Counted from the first letter of the stretch, positions 35,149-45,302 are shown. The stretch: 64,000 bases of DNA from Tateyamaria omphalii (GCF_001969365.1 NZ_CP019312.1:744001-808000), one strand, 5' to 3'. Notes: generated by a model from the sequence alone, not told the origin. Numbers and translations: made by a program.

Positions 35149-35985
35149 TCAGGACAGGAACGGAGCGCCCCGCATCGTGTCGGGGATGTCAGCGCCCAGA
35201 CGGTTTAGTATGGTCGGGGCCAGTTGCAGCTGGTCAATCACTGTGCCCGCATCAGGTCCCGTGGCATCGCCAAAATAGTAGAGCGCGGTGTCCTGTTGCA
35301 GTGCGCCGCGCCCGCCGTGATGGCCGCGGTCGTCCTGACCGTGATCGGCAGTCACGATCACCTCGTACCCCATGTCGCGCCAGCGGGGGATGAAAGGGGC
35401 GAGCATCTCGTCCATGACGAAACAGGCGTGATCCATCTCCTGGCAGTCGTGGAAAAAGCGGTGCCCCATGCTGTCGAGCGTGCAGGTGTGCAGCATCCCG
35501 TAGGTCAGGTCGAAGCGCGCGCAGAGGTTGGTGAGCGTGCCGAAGAGGTCCACGTCCGAGGGCGTCATCTGGTTGATCAGCCCGTATCCCGTCATCGTAT
35601 GAAAGCGCCCGTGGTTGATCGTGTCGCTTTCGGTTTCGTCATATTCGATGTCTCGGACACAATCGAAAGGGTGCCGGTTGAACAATTCGGACCAGAAGGA
35701 ATGCGCCACGGCGCCTGTGGTTCCGCCCGCCTTGCGGACCTGTCCGAAGACGTCCGGCTGTGTCAGCCGAAAGACGTTGCCATTGCCGGTGCAGCCATGT
35801 TGCGCCGGTGTGACTCCGGTGTGGATCGAGGCGTAGCAGGAGGCGGAGATCGACGGGATCACGCTGCGGTGCGTCCATGTTTGCGCGTCGCCGCTGTCCA
35901 CCCAGCCTTCGAGGTTGCCAAAGAGGCGGCGGAAATTGCGCAACGGCACGCCGTCGAGGATGATGAGCAGGAGTTTGTTTGTCAT
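35149..35985 (-). CDS. Alkaline phosphatase superfamily hydrolase (phosphodiesterase/sulfatase-like)
   Basis: 278 residues from ATG 35985. Metal-binding aspartate in LIILDGV, nucleophile region SVIPSISASCYASIHTG, and the second metal site in TLDSMGHRF and TADHGQDDRGHHGG. Similar to the nucleotide pyrophosphatase / phosphodiesterase branch. No signal peptide, so probably cytosolic. Convergent with the thioredoxin-like gene, the stops being adjacent. Confidence 0.8.
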   Translation of the reverse strand: MTNKLLLIILDGVPLRNFRRLFGNLEGWVDSGDAQTWTHRSVIPSISASCYASIHTGVTPAQHGCTGNGNVFRLTQPDVFGQVRKAGGTTGAVAHSFWSELFNRHPFDCVRDIEYDETESDTINHGRFHTMTGYGLINQMTPSDVDLFGTLTNLCARFDLTYGMLHTCTLDSMGHRFFHDCQEMDHACFVMDEMLAPFIPRWRDMGYEVIVTADHGQDDRGHHGGRGALQQDTALYYFGDATGPDAGTVIDQLQLAPTILNRLGADIPDTMRGAPFLS

Positions 35986-36067
35986 TGGACCGCAACCCGG
36001 TGAGTTTTGACGGGAGCGTAGGTCCAATTCCGCAGGCCCTCAATCTTTCAATCGCGCAAGTGGCCCT

Positions 36068-36343
36068 TCAAGGTCGCAGGGCCATCATGGCGTTGCGGAT
36101 GTCGCCATTTGTCAGCGCCGGGTTCGCCGCTTTGAAACAGTCCATGACGGTGCCGCGTTGAGCGCGCGACAGCCGCTGGCCGGGGACCGCGTCGGCTGGA
36201 ATGCAGTTTTGGACCTGTTCTTCGGTCAGGTTCAGGCCGGCTGCCAGTTTGGCAAAATCAAGTTGACCCTCTTGGGCCGCGGCAAGCGACGGCAGCCAAA
36301 TGGCCGCAAAGATGGTCAGAGGGGGCAGGACGTGTTTGCGCAT
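36068..36343 (-). CDS. Small secreted protein, unknown function
   Basis: 91 residues from ATG 36343 with GGAG at 7 bases; an upstream ATG at 36355 lacks one. Signal peptide about 1-24 (ends AAAQ). The mature part has two cysteines (VQNCIP, MDCFKA), which could form a disulfide, and is mostly helical. I do not recognise the family. Confidence 0.65.
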   Translation of the reverse strand: MRKHVLPPLTIFAAIWLPSLAAAQEGQLDFAKLAAGLNLTEEQVQNCIPADAVPGQRLSRAQRGTVMDCFKAANPALTNGDIRNAMMALRP

Positions 36344-36409
36344 CGGTCGCTCCATATCTGCAGGACATGGAAGTGATACGGAGGTGCTGTCGGGTTCCGT
36401 CGCGGGAAA

Positions 36410-38044
36410 TCAGTTCCCGGCGCTTTCCATCTTGCGGTTGGCGATGACCTCTTCCAGCCAGCCGAGCTTCATCTCTGGGACTGAGCTGAGCAACAGGTCG
36501 GTGTAGTCGTCATACGGGGGCGTGAGCACCTCGGATTTGGTGCCATAGCGCTGGACGCGGCCCTGGTACATCACCGCGATGCTGTCGGAGATCGCTTTGA
36601 CCGTGGCGAGATCGTGGGTGATAAAGAGATAGGCCACATCCTCGATCTTTTGCAGGTTGAGCAGCAGTTTGAGGATGCCGTCCGCGACGAGCGGGTCGAG
36701 GGCGGAGGTGACCTCATCACAGATGATCAGTTTGGGTTTTGCCGCCAGCGCCCGCGCGATGCAGACGCGTTGTTTCTGCCCGCCCGAAAGCTCGGCCGGG
36801 TAGCGGTCCTGAAAGCCGGTGCCCAGTTCGATCTCGTCCAGAAGCTCCTGGATGCGTTTTTGTTTTTCGGCGCCTTTAAGGCCGAAGTAGAATTCCAGTG
36901 GCCGTCCGATGATCGTGCCGACCGTCTGGCGCGGGTTCATGGCGGTGTCGGCCATTTGGTAGATCATTTGCAGCTCGCGCAGGTCTTCGATGCTGCGGGA
37001 GGGTAACTCGGGTGTCAGCGTGCGCCCGGCGAAGGTGATCTTGCCCGCCGTGGGCGGCAGGAGCCCGGTGATGACGCGGGCGAGGGTGGATTTGCCGGAG
37101 CCGCTTTCGCCCACAACGGCAAGTGTCTGGCCGGGGCTGATGTCAACGCTGACATTGTGCAGGACGTCGAAACTTGTGCCCTTGTAGCGGGCAGTGATGT
37201 TTTCGACCCGCAGGATGGGTGCGGTGGGTTGCTTTTCCTCGTGCGTAATGGAGCGGACGGAGACCAGCGCCTGTGTGTATTTTTCCTGCGGGGCGTTGAT
37301 GATCTGGTCGGTGGTGCCGTATTCGACCATCTTGCCGTGCCTGAGCACCATGATGTGGTCGGAGACCTGCGCCACCACGGCAAGGTCGTGCGTGATGTAG
37401 AGGGCGGCGACGCCGGTGTCGCGGATCGCGTCCTTGATCGCCTTGAGCACGTCGATCTGGGTCGTGACGTCGAGTGCTGTTGTGGGTTCGTCAAAGACCA
37501 CGAGGTCGGGTTCGGGGCAGAGGGCGAGGGCCGTCATGCAGCGTTGCAGTTGCCCGCCCGAGACTTGGTGGGGGTAGCGGCTGCCGATTGTGTCGGGGTT
37601 CGGCAAGCCGAGTTTCTTGAAGAGTTCTACGGCGCGTTTCTGGGCTTGCGCCTTGGTGAACTTGCCCTGGCCGACGGCGGCTTCGATCACCTGTTCCATG
37701 ATCTGCTTGGCGGGGTTGAACGACGCGGCTGCGGATTGGGAGACATACGTGACCTCGGCGCCGCGCAGTTTGCGGATGTCCTTGAGCGGGGCCTGGCGCA
37801 CGTCGCGGCCGTTCACCTCGACCGTGCCGCCCGTGAGCGTCACTCCGCCCCTTCCGTAGGCCATAGTCGCGAGCCCGATGGTGGATTTGCCCGCACCGGA
37901 TTCGCCGATGAGGCCCAGCACCTTGCCGGGTTCGACGTCGAAGTCGACGCCATGCACGATGTCGATGTCGTGGGGTTTTTCCCCCGGCGGGTAGATTGTG
38001 GCGCCGATCTTGAGACCGCGGACTTTCAGGAGAGGTGTGGTCAT
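36410..38044 (-). CDS. Dipeptide-type ABC transporter, fused double ATPase
   Basis: 544 residues containing two complete ATPase modules, equivalent to DppD and DppF joined. Module 1 has GESGAGKST, VSGGQLQRCMTALAL and LVVFDEPTTALD; module 2 has GESGSGKST, LSGGQKQRVCIARAL and LIICDEVTSALD. ATG 38044; a GTG at 38056 is in frame. Last gene of the importer operon read leftwards from 41595. Confidence 0.9.
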   Translation of the reverse strand: MTTPLLKVRGLKIGATIYPPGEKPHDIDIVHGVDFDVEPGKVLGLIGESGAGKSTIGLATMAYGRGGVTLTGGTVEVNGRDVRQAPLKDIRKLRGAEVTYVSQSAAASFNPAKQIMEQVIEAAVGQGKFTKAQAQKRAVELFKKLGLPNPDTIGSRYPHQVSGGQLQRCMTALALCPEPDLVVFDEPTTALDVTTQIDVLKAIKDAIRDTGVAALYITHDLAVVAQVSDHIMVLRHGKMVEYGTTDQIINAPQEKYTQALVSVRSITHEEKQPTAPILRVENITARYKGTSFDVLHNVSVDISPGQTLAVVGESGSGKSTLARVITGLLPPTAGKITFAGRTLTPELPSRSIEDLRELQMIYQMADTAMNPRQTVGTIIGRPLEFYFGLKGAEKQKRIQELLDEIELGTGFQDRYPAELSGGQKQRVCIARALAAKPKLIICDEVTSALDPLVADGILKLLLNLQKIEDVAYLFITHDLATVKAISDSIAVMYQGRVQRYGTKSEVLTPPYDDYTDLLLSSVPEMKLGWLEEVIANRKMESAGN

Positions 38045-38057
38045 GGTTGGATACACC

Positions 38058-38105
38058 CGGGGGCGCTGCCCCCGGACCCCCGAAGTATTTTCAGCCAGAA
38101 GAAAG
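38058..38105 (+). repeat. Dispersed intergenic repeat, copy 2
   Basis: A G/C-rich dyad (GGGGGCGCTGCCCCC) followed by CCCCGAAGTATTTTCAGCCAG and AAGAAAG. The second half is nearly identical to the copy at 43756 and the reverse copy at 43901. It separates the permease and ATPase genes of one operon. Confidence 0.7.
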
Positions 38106-38117
38106 ATGGGGTTTGGG

Positions 38118-38936
38118 TCATCCGCGGCCTCCCTTGAGGGAGGTGGTGCGATTTAGGATCCAGTCGGCGATGAGGTTCACGCTAATCGCCAGCGTGGCGA
38201 TGGCGACCGCCGGGTAGAGCGCGGCGCCGATGCCGAAGTTGATCCCCTCCTTGTTTTCTTTCACGATACCGCCCCAGTCGGCGAGCGGGGGTTGGACTCC
38301 GATACCTAGGAAACTGAGTGTCGAAATGAAGAGCACCATGAAGATAAAGCGCAGGCCCATTTCGGCGACGAGCGGGGAGAGCGCGTTTGGCAGGATTTCG
38401 CGGAAGATGATCCAGCCAAGTTTTTCGCCGCGCAGGCGCGCCGCTTCGACATAGTCCATGACGGAGATGTCGACAGCCACCGCGCGGGCGAGGCGGTAGA
38501 CGCGTGTAGAATCGAGCAGGCCCATGATGACGATGAGGGTGACGACTGTTGCCTCGATTGAGCTGAGGATTACGAGGGCGAGGATCAGTGACGGGATCGA
38601 CATGAAGAGGTCGACGAGGCGGGACATGACCTGGTCCACCCAGCCGCCCGAAACGGCGGCCATGAAGCCCAGAACCGATCCGGTGGTGAAGCTGAGGATC
38701 GTGGCGGCGGTGGCGATGAATATCGTGGTTTGCCCGCCGAAGATCATACGCGTGAGCAGGTCGCGCCCGATCTGGTCGGTGCCGAGCCAATGGGCGGCAG
38801 ACGAGGGTTCCCAAACGTCGCCTACGGTTTCGGCCATGCCGTAGGGGGCGATGAGTGGTGCAAGGAGTGCGGCGAGGAAGTATGTGCCAGTGATGACAAG
38901 GCCGATGGCGGCGGAGAGGGGGATGTTTTTTAGCAT
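38118..38936 (-). CDS. Dipeptide-type ABC permease, DppC-like
   Basis: 272 residues, six helices, with LGTDQIGRDLLTRMIFGG near the N-terminus and EAA-type loop YVEAARLRGEKLGWIIFREI. Forms the channel with the DppB-like subunit encoded 12 bases upstream. Confidence 0.88.
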   Translation of the reverse strand: MLKNIPLSAAIGLVITGTYFLAALLAPLIAPYGMAETVGDVWEPSSAAHWLGTDQIGRDLLTRMIFGGQTTIFIATAATILSFTTGSVLGFMAAVSGGWVDQVMSRLVDLFMSIPSLILALVILSSIEATVVTLIVIMGLLDSTRVYRLARAVAVDISVMDYVEAARLRGEKLGWIIFREILPNALSPLVAEMGLRFIFMVLFISTLSFLGIGVQPPLADWGGIVKENKEGINFGIGAALYPAVAIATLAISVNLIADWILNRTTSLKGGRG

Positions 38937-38948
38937 TGGTCCTCTCCT

Positions 38949-39905
38949 TTACTTTGGATGGCGGAGGCGTGGGTTCGCCAGGATGGAAACCACGTCAGCG
39001 ACGATGTTCAGGATGATGTAGACGGCGGCGAAGATCACGCCGCAGGCCAACACCACGGGCACGTCGCGTTTGACAACGGCGTCCACCAGGTATTGCCCCA
39101 TGCCCGGATAGGCGAAAACGACCTCGACCACGACAACGCCCACCACAAGGTAGGCGAGGTTGATCATCACCACGTTCACGATGGGGGCAATCGCGTTGGG
39201 AAAGGCATGCCGGTAGATCACGCGGAACGTCGTCAGCCCCTTGAGTTCTGCCGTTTCGATATAGGCGGATTGCATGACGTTCAGGATCGCGGCGCGTGTC
39301 ATCCGCATCATGTGCGCCAGCACCACCAGTGTCAGCACCGCCACAGGCAGCGAGATGGCGTGGAGTTGGTCTAGCAGTGGCATGCCTGGGCTGATCGAAG
39401 CGAAGGAGGGCGCCCAGAAGAGTTTGACCGCGAAGAAGAAGACGAGAATGTAGGCGATCATGAACTCGGGCAGGGAGATGGAAGCGAGCGTTACGCCGGA
39501 GATCAGCTTGTCAGGCCAGCGGTTCTGGTAGCGGACAGCGATCAGGCCCAGCAGGATGGCGAGCGGGACCGAGATGATGGCGGCCCAGAACGCCAGGAAC
39601 AGGGTTGCGCCCATGCGGCGGGCGACCTGATCGGCGATGGGCAGCTTGTTGGTCAGCGCGGTGCCCAGATCGCCCGTCACGATGCCGCCCAGCCATTCGA
39701 CATAGCGGGTCAGGGCAGGGCGATCGAGGCCCATCTCCTCGCGCAGGTTGGCGAGGCTTTCGGCGGTGGCCGCTTGCCCGAGGATGGCCTGGGCCGCGTC
39801 GCCGGGCAGGATTTCGGTCAGGCCAAATAGCAGGGCCGAGGCCGCCACCAGCAGGATCAGGCCAAGGCCGAGGCGCTGTAGGACGAGTGTCAGGATGGGG
39901 TGCAT
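38949..39905 (-). CDS. Dipeptide-type ABC permease, DppB-like
   Basis: 318 residues, six helices; FGLTEILPGDAAQAILG at the N-terminus and a YIETAELKGL loop are typical of the subfamily. Second gene of the importer operon, about 97 bases after the binding protein gene. Confidence 0.88.
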   Translation of the reverse strand: MHPILTLVLQRLGLGLILLVAASALLFGLTEILPGDAAQAILGQAATAESLANLREEMGLDRPALTRYVEWLGGIVTGDLGTALTNKLPIADQVARRMGATLFLAFWAAIISVPLAILLGLIAVRYQNRWPDKLISGVTLASISLPEFMIAYILVFFFAVKLFWAPSFASISPGMPLLDQLHAISLPVAVLTLVVLAHMMRMTRAAILNVMQSAYIETAELKGLTTFRVIYRHAFPNAIAPIVNVVMINLAYLVVGVVVVEVVFAYPGMGQYLVDAVVKRDVPVVLACGVIFAAVYIILNIVADVVSILANPRLRHPK

Positions 39906-40002
39906 GAAAGGGTCAGTTCTTTGGGTGCGCCCGTGGGGCTTGAAAGTCTGCGAAGCCCAACGAAAAACCGCGCCCGGAGGGACCGGGCGCGGCTATTTCA
40001 GG

Positions 40003-41595
40003 TTACGCTTTCCAGGTTTTCTTGAACGCGTACCAGTTCATTTGCGGGCCATTCGGGTCGCTTTCCCAACCCTGCACCGATGTCGACACGGCGTCGACGA
40101 AATCGTTGAACATTGGCACCATCAGGCCGCCCTCTTCGTTCAGCATGCGGCCCATCTTGGAATAAATCTCTTTCCGCTTGGCCTCGTCCAGTTCGGCGCG
40201 GGCTTCCAGAAGCATGGCGTCGAATTCGGGCCGTTTCCAGCGTGTGTCGTTCCAGTCAGCGGTGGACAGATAGGCCGTGGTGTACATCTGGTCCTGCACG
40301 GGCCGACCGCCCCAGTAAGAGCAGCAGAACGGCTGCACGTTCCAGACCTCTGACCAGTAGCCATCATTGGGTTCGCGCTTGATTTCCAGCGGAATGCCTG
40401 CCGCTTGGCACGACTGCTGGAACAGGGCCGCCGCATCCACAGCGCCGGGGAAGGCGCCATCGGCGGTGCGCAGGATGATGGGCGAGCCGTCATGGCCGGA
40501 CTTGGCATAGTGCTCGCGCGCCTTGTCCAGATCAAAGGTCCGCTGGGGGATCGTGTCGTCAAAAAGCGGGTAGGCCGCGTTGATCGGCATGTCGTTCCCG
40601 ATGGAGCCGTAGCCTTGCAGGATCTTTTCGACCATCTCTTCGCGGTTGAGCGCGTGTTTCAGGGCCAGCCGCAATTCGTTTTCATCGAACGGCGCGGTGT
40701 CGATGTGCATGATGAAAACGTAATGGCCACGGCCTGCCGTGGACAGCACGTTCACGGTGGGAGCACGGTCCAGGAGCTTCGCGATCTTGGGCTCGACCCG
40801 GTTGATCGTATCGACCTGGCCCGATTGCAGGGCTGCGGTGCGCGCCGTGGCGTCGTTCAGCACGATGACTTCCACGGTGTCATAGTGGGCCGTGACCGTC
40901 TGGTCGCCGCCCCAATAATCGTCGCGACGTTTGCCGATCATCCGCACGCCGGGCTCATCGCTGTCCAGCGTATAGGCGCCGGTGCCGATCGCGGCGGTGG
41001 GGTCGTCAAAGCCGCCGTTCGGCTGGATCATCAGGTGATAGTCGGCCATGAGGTAGGGCAGGTCGGCATTGCCGACGCCCAGCGTCACCTCGAACACGTC
41101 GCCATCGGTGCGCATGCTCTCGATCCCCTGCACGATGCCGAGGGCACCGGATTTGGAATCTTCATTCGAGTGACGAGCCATGGTCTGCATGACGTCTTCG
41201 GCGGTGACAGCCTGGCCGTTCGAGAATGTGATGCCCTGGCGGACCTTGAAGCGCCACGTTTTGGCGTCTGCGCTCCCCTCCCAGCTTTCGGCGACAAGGC
41301 CGGTGAGGGATCCGTCCGGCTCAACCTCGACCAGCCCCTCGCCCCAGAGCTGACCGCCGGCAATCGGCACGTCAGAGGCCCAGGTGGCGGGGTCCTGGCT
41401 GTTGGTGCTCTCGCCGCCCTGCACACCCATCTTGAAGGTGCCGCCCGCGACGGGCGCCGCCTTGGCTTGCGTGGCGATCATGGATGTGGCAACGGCCGCC
41501 GACACGCCCAGTGCGGCGGCGCGCGCCATGAAGTCGCGGCGCGTCATCGTGCCTGCCGCCACTTTGGCGGACAGGTGTTCCAGTTCGTTAGACAT
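40003..41595 (-). CDS. Dipeptide-type solute-binding protein, Tat-exported
   Basis: 530 residues, SBP family 5. A Tat signal is visible (MTRRDFMARAAALG, cleavage near AKAAP around residue 47), so the protein is exported folded. Core motifs include WRFKVRQGITFSNGQAV and EIYSKMGRMLNEEGGLMVPMF. Operon with the two permeases and the fused ATPase. Substrate unknown; the hydrolase gene upstream suggests a compound with an ester or amide bond. Confidence 0.88.
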   Translation of the reverse strand: MSNELEHLSAKVAAGTMTRRDFMARAAALGVSAAVATSMIATQAKAAPVAGGTFKMGVQGGESTNSQDPATWASDVPIAGGQLWGEGLVEVEPDGSLTGLVAESWEGSADAKTWRFKVRQGITFSNGQAVTAEDVMQTMARHSNEDSKSGALGIVQGIESMRTDGDVFEVTLGVGNADLPYLMADYHLMIQPNGGFDDPTAAIGTGAYTLDSDEPGVRMIGKRRDDYWGGDQTVTAHYDTVEVIVLNDATARTAALQSGQVDTINRVEPKIAKLLDRAPTVNVLSTAGRGHYVFIMHIDTAPFDENELRLALKHALNREEMVEKILQGYGSIGNDMPINAAYPLFDDTIPQRTFDLDKAREHYAKSGHDGSPIILRTADGAFPGAVDAAALFQQSCQAAGIPLEIKREPNDGYWSEVWNVQPFCCSYWGGRPVQDQMYTTAYLSTADWNDTRWKRPEFDAMLLEARAELDEAKRKEIYSKMGRMLNEEGGLMVPMFNDFVDAVSTSVQGWESDPNGPQMNWYAFKKTWKA

Positions 41596-41727
41596 CGGTT
41601 TCTCCCGGTTGGTCCCCTGCGCCTTTTGCGGCGCGTTTTTTGCTTACACGCATAGGGTACGCATTTGATGACAGCCTTCAAGGGCCAATCCCCAAGGATG
41701 CACGGCCGGGCGAGGCGAGTGCCTCAT

Positions 41728-43680
41728 TCACAGCAGATTGCGCATGATTTTGTCTTGGGTGGTGCGGTGATAGATGCGCGTGTCGTTCTCGAACGCCTCG
41801 ATGGTGGCTGTGAGGTGGAAATGCGTGGCGTCGGACCACATCGCGCAATGCGCTTCGGTGCGCAGGTGGATGTCGCCGCGCGTCAGCTCGTCCGTCCAGT
41901 GGCAGGTGCCGCGCGCCGACAGCGGGTCGTCCGGGTGGATGTCCCAGCGTTCGCGGGCGATAGATCCGGCGATCAGCCCGTGGTCGAGGTCGCGGAGCTT
42001 GCCAAAGTCGTCTTCGATGATCAGGGAGGTGATGCCGGTGACCATGTTGGTTTCCTGCCGTCTGATGTGGGTTTCAGGGCGCAGTTCTTCTGTGTTCCAG
42101 GGGGCGGCCGCGTCGGGCGGGGGAAAGGTCCAGTCGCCGGCAGTGGTCATGGCATCGACGGACAGCGTGCCGCTGTGCAAGGCGATCCTGGCGGCCTCGG
42201 GCGCGGGCCAGATCAGCGGCCAGTAGGATGTCGAGATGGCCACGCGAATCCGGTGCCCGGCAGGCACACGGTAGGCGATGTGATCCGGCGACAGACGTAT
42301 CTGTTCCGCCCGTCCAGGGGTCAGCGGGCGGTCAAGATCGCGGGCGAGGTTCAGCACACCATAAGTGATGCGGGTCGCGGCTCCGTCGGGGTGGATGTGG
42401 TTGAGACGCACTGCGATATGCGCAACGGGTCGGTCCGAGCTAAGTGCCAGGTCGAGTGTTGGCGCGCCGGTAACGCAGAGATCGTCGGCCAGGGGCGCGC
42501 TGTCGAAACAGGCGCTGAGCGCATCATCGGCGCGTTGGTCGCCCGGCAGTTCTGGGCCGAGCCAGATGGCGCAATACTCGCCAGCATCTGCGCCCGTGTG
42601 CTGGGGAGAAGAGATCGGGCAGGCGAGGGCGCCGGGTGTGTCGGTCAAGCCTTCGTCGGTCAGGTGCCATGTCTGCGTATCGCTCCGCGCGTCTGACAGC
42701 CACCGTCCCGGACGGTCTGTGTACCATGTGGCCGGGCGCACGCCATCCATCAGGTAGGTGCGCAAGGCGGGGTCCTCTTCGACACCCGTCTCGATGCCCT
42801 TGAGCCAGCGATCCCACCAGCGCAGCGCTTCTTGCAGAAAGCCGATGCGCGGCTCGGGCACGGCGAAATGCGGGTATTTGTGAACCCATGGACCGATGAT
42901 GCCCTTGGCGCCTTCTATGTTCTGGACGATCTGCGGCACCGCGTTCTTGTAGGCGTCGCCCCAGCCGCCGATGGCGAGCACTTTTGCTTCGATCGCGTCA
43001 TAGCTCTCGCAGACAGAGCCGTGCCGCCAATAGGCGTCGCGGCTTTGATGGCGCAGCCAGGTGGCGGGCAGGAAGGGTTCGTGCTCCAGCCGGTCCAGCC
43101 ACATCTCGCGCCAGTCGGGGCGCAAGGCTGGATCGGGCGCGCGCGAGGAATAGCTCCACATCGTCGCACCCCAGCCGAGGTTCTCGTTGAGCAGGCACCC
43201 ACCCTTGTAATGGATGTCGTCGGCAAATCGATCGACCGTGGAACAGAGCGTGATGATGGCCTTGAGAGGGGCGGGCGCCATGGCGGCGACCTGCAGGCTG
43301 TTGAAGCCACCCCAGCTGATCCCCATCATGCCAACCTTGCCATTGCACCAGGGCTGCTCTGCGACCCAATGGATCACCTCGACCGCGTCATCCAACTCCT
43401 GCTGGGTGTATTCGTCGGTCATCAGCCCATGGCTGTCGCCATTGCCGCGGATGTCCACGCGCAGGCAGGCATAACCGCGCTGGGCGAAGTACGGATGGGT
43501 CAGCGCGTCACGGGCGCAGGTGCCGTCGCGCTTGCGGTAGGGCAGGTATTCCAGGATGACCGGGACCGGATGGTCGCCTGCATCCACAGGCGCCCACATG
43601 CGGGCGGAGAGCCGCGTGCCGTCGCTGAGGGCGATGCCCAGATCAGGCTGCTCTTCGATTGTGCGGAGGGTATGTTCCAT
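41728..43680 (-). CDS. CocE/NonD family hydrolase (X-Pro dipeptidyl-peptidase S15-like)
   Basis: 650 residues from ATG 43680; an in-frame TTG at 43716 would add 12 residues. Alpha/beta hydrolase core with nucleophile serine in GISWGG, oxyanion region LEYLPYRKRD, and a C-terminal jelly-roll domain. Members cleave acyl esters or proline peptides. No signal peptide, so it would act on imported substrate. It lies just upstream of, and in line with, the dipeptide-type importer, suggesting a joint role. Confidence 0.85.
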   Translation of the reverse strand: MEHTLRTIEEQPDLGIALSDGTRLSARMWAPVDAGDHPVPVILEYLPYRKRDGTCARDALTHPYFAQRGYACLRVDIRGNGDSHGLMTDEYTQQELDDAVEVIHWVAEQPWCNGKVGMMGISWGGFNSLQVAAMAPAPLKAIITLCSTVDRFADDIHYKGGCLLNENLGWGATMWSYSSRAPDPALRPDWREMWLDRLEHEPFLPATWLRHQSRDAYWRHGSVCESYDAIEAKVLAIGGWGDAYKNAVPQIVQNIEGAKGIIGPWVHKYPHFAVPEPRIGFLQEALRWWDRWLKGIETGVEEDPALRTYLMDGVRPATWYTDRPGRWLSDARSDTQTWHLTDEGLTDTPGALACPISSPQHTGADAGEYCAIWLGPELPGDQRADDALSACFDSAPLADDLCVTGAPTLDLALSSDRPVAHIAVRLNHIHPDGAATRITYGVLNLARDLDRPLTPGRAEQIRLSPDHIAYRVPAGHRIRVAISTSYWPLIWPAPEAARIALHSGTLSVDAMTTAGDWTFPPPDAAAPWNTEELRPETHIRRQETNMVTGITSLIIEDDFGKLRDLDHGLIAGSIARERWDIHPDDPLSARGTCHWTDELTRGDIHLRTEAHCAMWSDATHFHLTATIEAFENDTRIYHRTTQDKIMRNLL

Positions 43681-43979
43681 ATGCGCACGGTGGGCGGCGT
43701 CTTGCTGCGCTGTCAAGCCGGGCCGGGGGCCAGCCCCCTCGCGCTGACGCGCTCACCCCCGAAGTATTTTCAGCCAGAAGAAAGGAATTGTTTACCGTGT
43801 TGGCGCATCTTGCCCATGCGGCACAGGCGGAAGCGCCGATGGCCGTGCCAGGAGAAGGGGACACCTTTCTTCAACGGGGGAGGGCCAAACGCCTTCCCCC
43901 TTTTTCTGCTGGCCGGAAATACTTCGGGGTTTGGGGCAGAGCCCCAATGAAGACTGTCGTCGCGCAAGCGGCCTGTGGA
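43681..43979. repeat. Intergenic region with two inverted copies of the dispersed repeat
   Basis: Contains copy 3 (43756-43785, plus sense: CCCCCGAAGTATTTTCAGCC then AGAAGAAAG) and copy 4 (43901-43936, minus sense). The two face each other across about 115 bases, so the transcript could fold into a long imperfect stem. No gene seen between them. Confidence 0.65.
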
Positions 43980-45080
43980 TCACGCCTTGTGGGCGATGAG
44001 CAGATCCATCACATTGGTGCCCGTCGGGCCCGTGACCACCAGCGCGCCGTGTTCCTTGAGCCAGGGATACGCATCTGCGCGGGCCAGTGCCTTTGCGGCG
44101 CTCTCCTGCCATGTGTCGCCGTCGATCAATGCTCCGGCGGCGTCCGTGGGTCCGTCAGTGCCGTCAGTGCCCGCCACGAGGATGCGCAGCCCCTCCGTTC
44201 CGGCGATTTCGCGGGCCAGTGCAAGGCCAAGCGCCATGTTGCGCCCGCCCAGTCCGGGGCTCTTGGGCAGATGCACCACCGGCTCACCGCCGAAGATATG
44301 CAGCCCCGGCGCAGCGTTGCGCAATACCTCGCCGAGTTGCGGAGCAAGGTCAGCCACGTTGGCGTACAGCGTTTCCTCATTCGTTTTCACCGCGACCGGT
44401 GACGCAGCCGCAACCGCCGCGCGCGCGATGGCGTTGCAGGCGATGATATGTGGCGCAAAGGTGAATGGCGCATCCGGCACCGCGTTACCGATGCCCGAGC
44501 CTATGGTGGCGAGGCTGTCGCCCTCCACGTCCGACAGCGCCAACGTGGTCACGCAGCGCCCGTTGAAGCGGGCGAGCAGCTTGCCCCCCTTGATCTCCGA
44601 GCGCATGGTGCGATGCGCGTTCATCTCGTCAATCGGAGTGCCGGAGGCGAGCAGGGCTTCGGTCTCTGTCCGCAGGTCATCGAGGCTCAAACCGTCCACA
44701 GGCACCTCGGCCAGCGCCGAGGCACCGCCCGAGACCAGCATCAGCAGATGGCTGTCCGCTGCACACGCATCCACCGCATCGATCAGCGCGCGTCCGGCTG
44801 CAAGGGACGCATCATCCGGCACCGGATGAGCGGCTTCGATGATATCGGCCCGTGCGGGCGCGCCTTCTGTATGGCGGTATTTCGTCACGATCAGGCATGG
44901 TGCATCTGGCCAGCGTTCCGCGGCTGCGCGCGCCATGGCGGCAGCAGCCTTGCCGACCGATACGATACGGTCAGGTCTGGGGATGTCGCGCGTTTCAAGT
45001 GCTGTGCCAACGGCAGCGTATCCTTCGACGGCCTTTACGCCTGCGTACCAAAGCGAAAGAAGATCTGGGGCGTCAGACAT
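43980..45080 (-). CDS. Glycerate 2-kinase (GckA / MOFRL family)
   Basis: 366 residues. DUF4147 N-terminal domain with SVGKAAAAMARAA and LVSGGASALAEVP, and the C-terminal MOFRL domain with GTDGTDGPTDAAGA. Phosphorylates D-glycerate to 2-phosphoglycerate; some members were first named hydroxypyruvate reductase. Shorter than the usual 400-440 residues. Same strand as, but separated by about 300 bases of repeats from, the hydrolase-importer genes. Confidence 0.88.
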   Translation of the reverse strand: MSDAPDLLSLWYAGVKAVEGYAAVGTALETRDIPRPDRIVSVGKAAAAMARAAAERWPDAPCLIVTKYRHTEGAPARADIIEAAHPVPDDASLAAGRALIDAVDACAADSHLLMLVSGGASALAEVPVDGLSLDDLRTETEALLASGTPIDEMNAHRTMRSEIKGGKLLARFNGRCVTTLALSDVEGDSLATIGSGIGNAVPDAPFTFAPHIIACNAIARAAVAAASPVAVKTNEETLYANVADLAPQLGEVLRNAAPGLHIFGGEPVVHLPKSPGLGGRNMALGLALAREIAGTEGLRILVAGTDGTDGPTDAAGALIDGDTWQESAAKALARADAYPWLKEHGALVVTGPTGTNVMDLLIAHKA

Positions 45081-45302
45081 GTTGAAAACCCTGTCGCTGA
45101 ATCAAAGTGAGTCCGAATCAGCACAATATCTACCCGGAATCGCTGCAAATTGTGATGCTTTCCCAAAAAGACTCTAGCCCTAGAATCGTGATTCGCTTAT
45201 CAAAGCACTCACAACAAGTGGTCAGCACGGCGAAACAAGGCCGGCGACGCGTTTACCAGAAGGGTCCGCAACAAAGCGGTCTGAGGCGAGAGTGGTGGTG
45301 TA

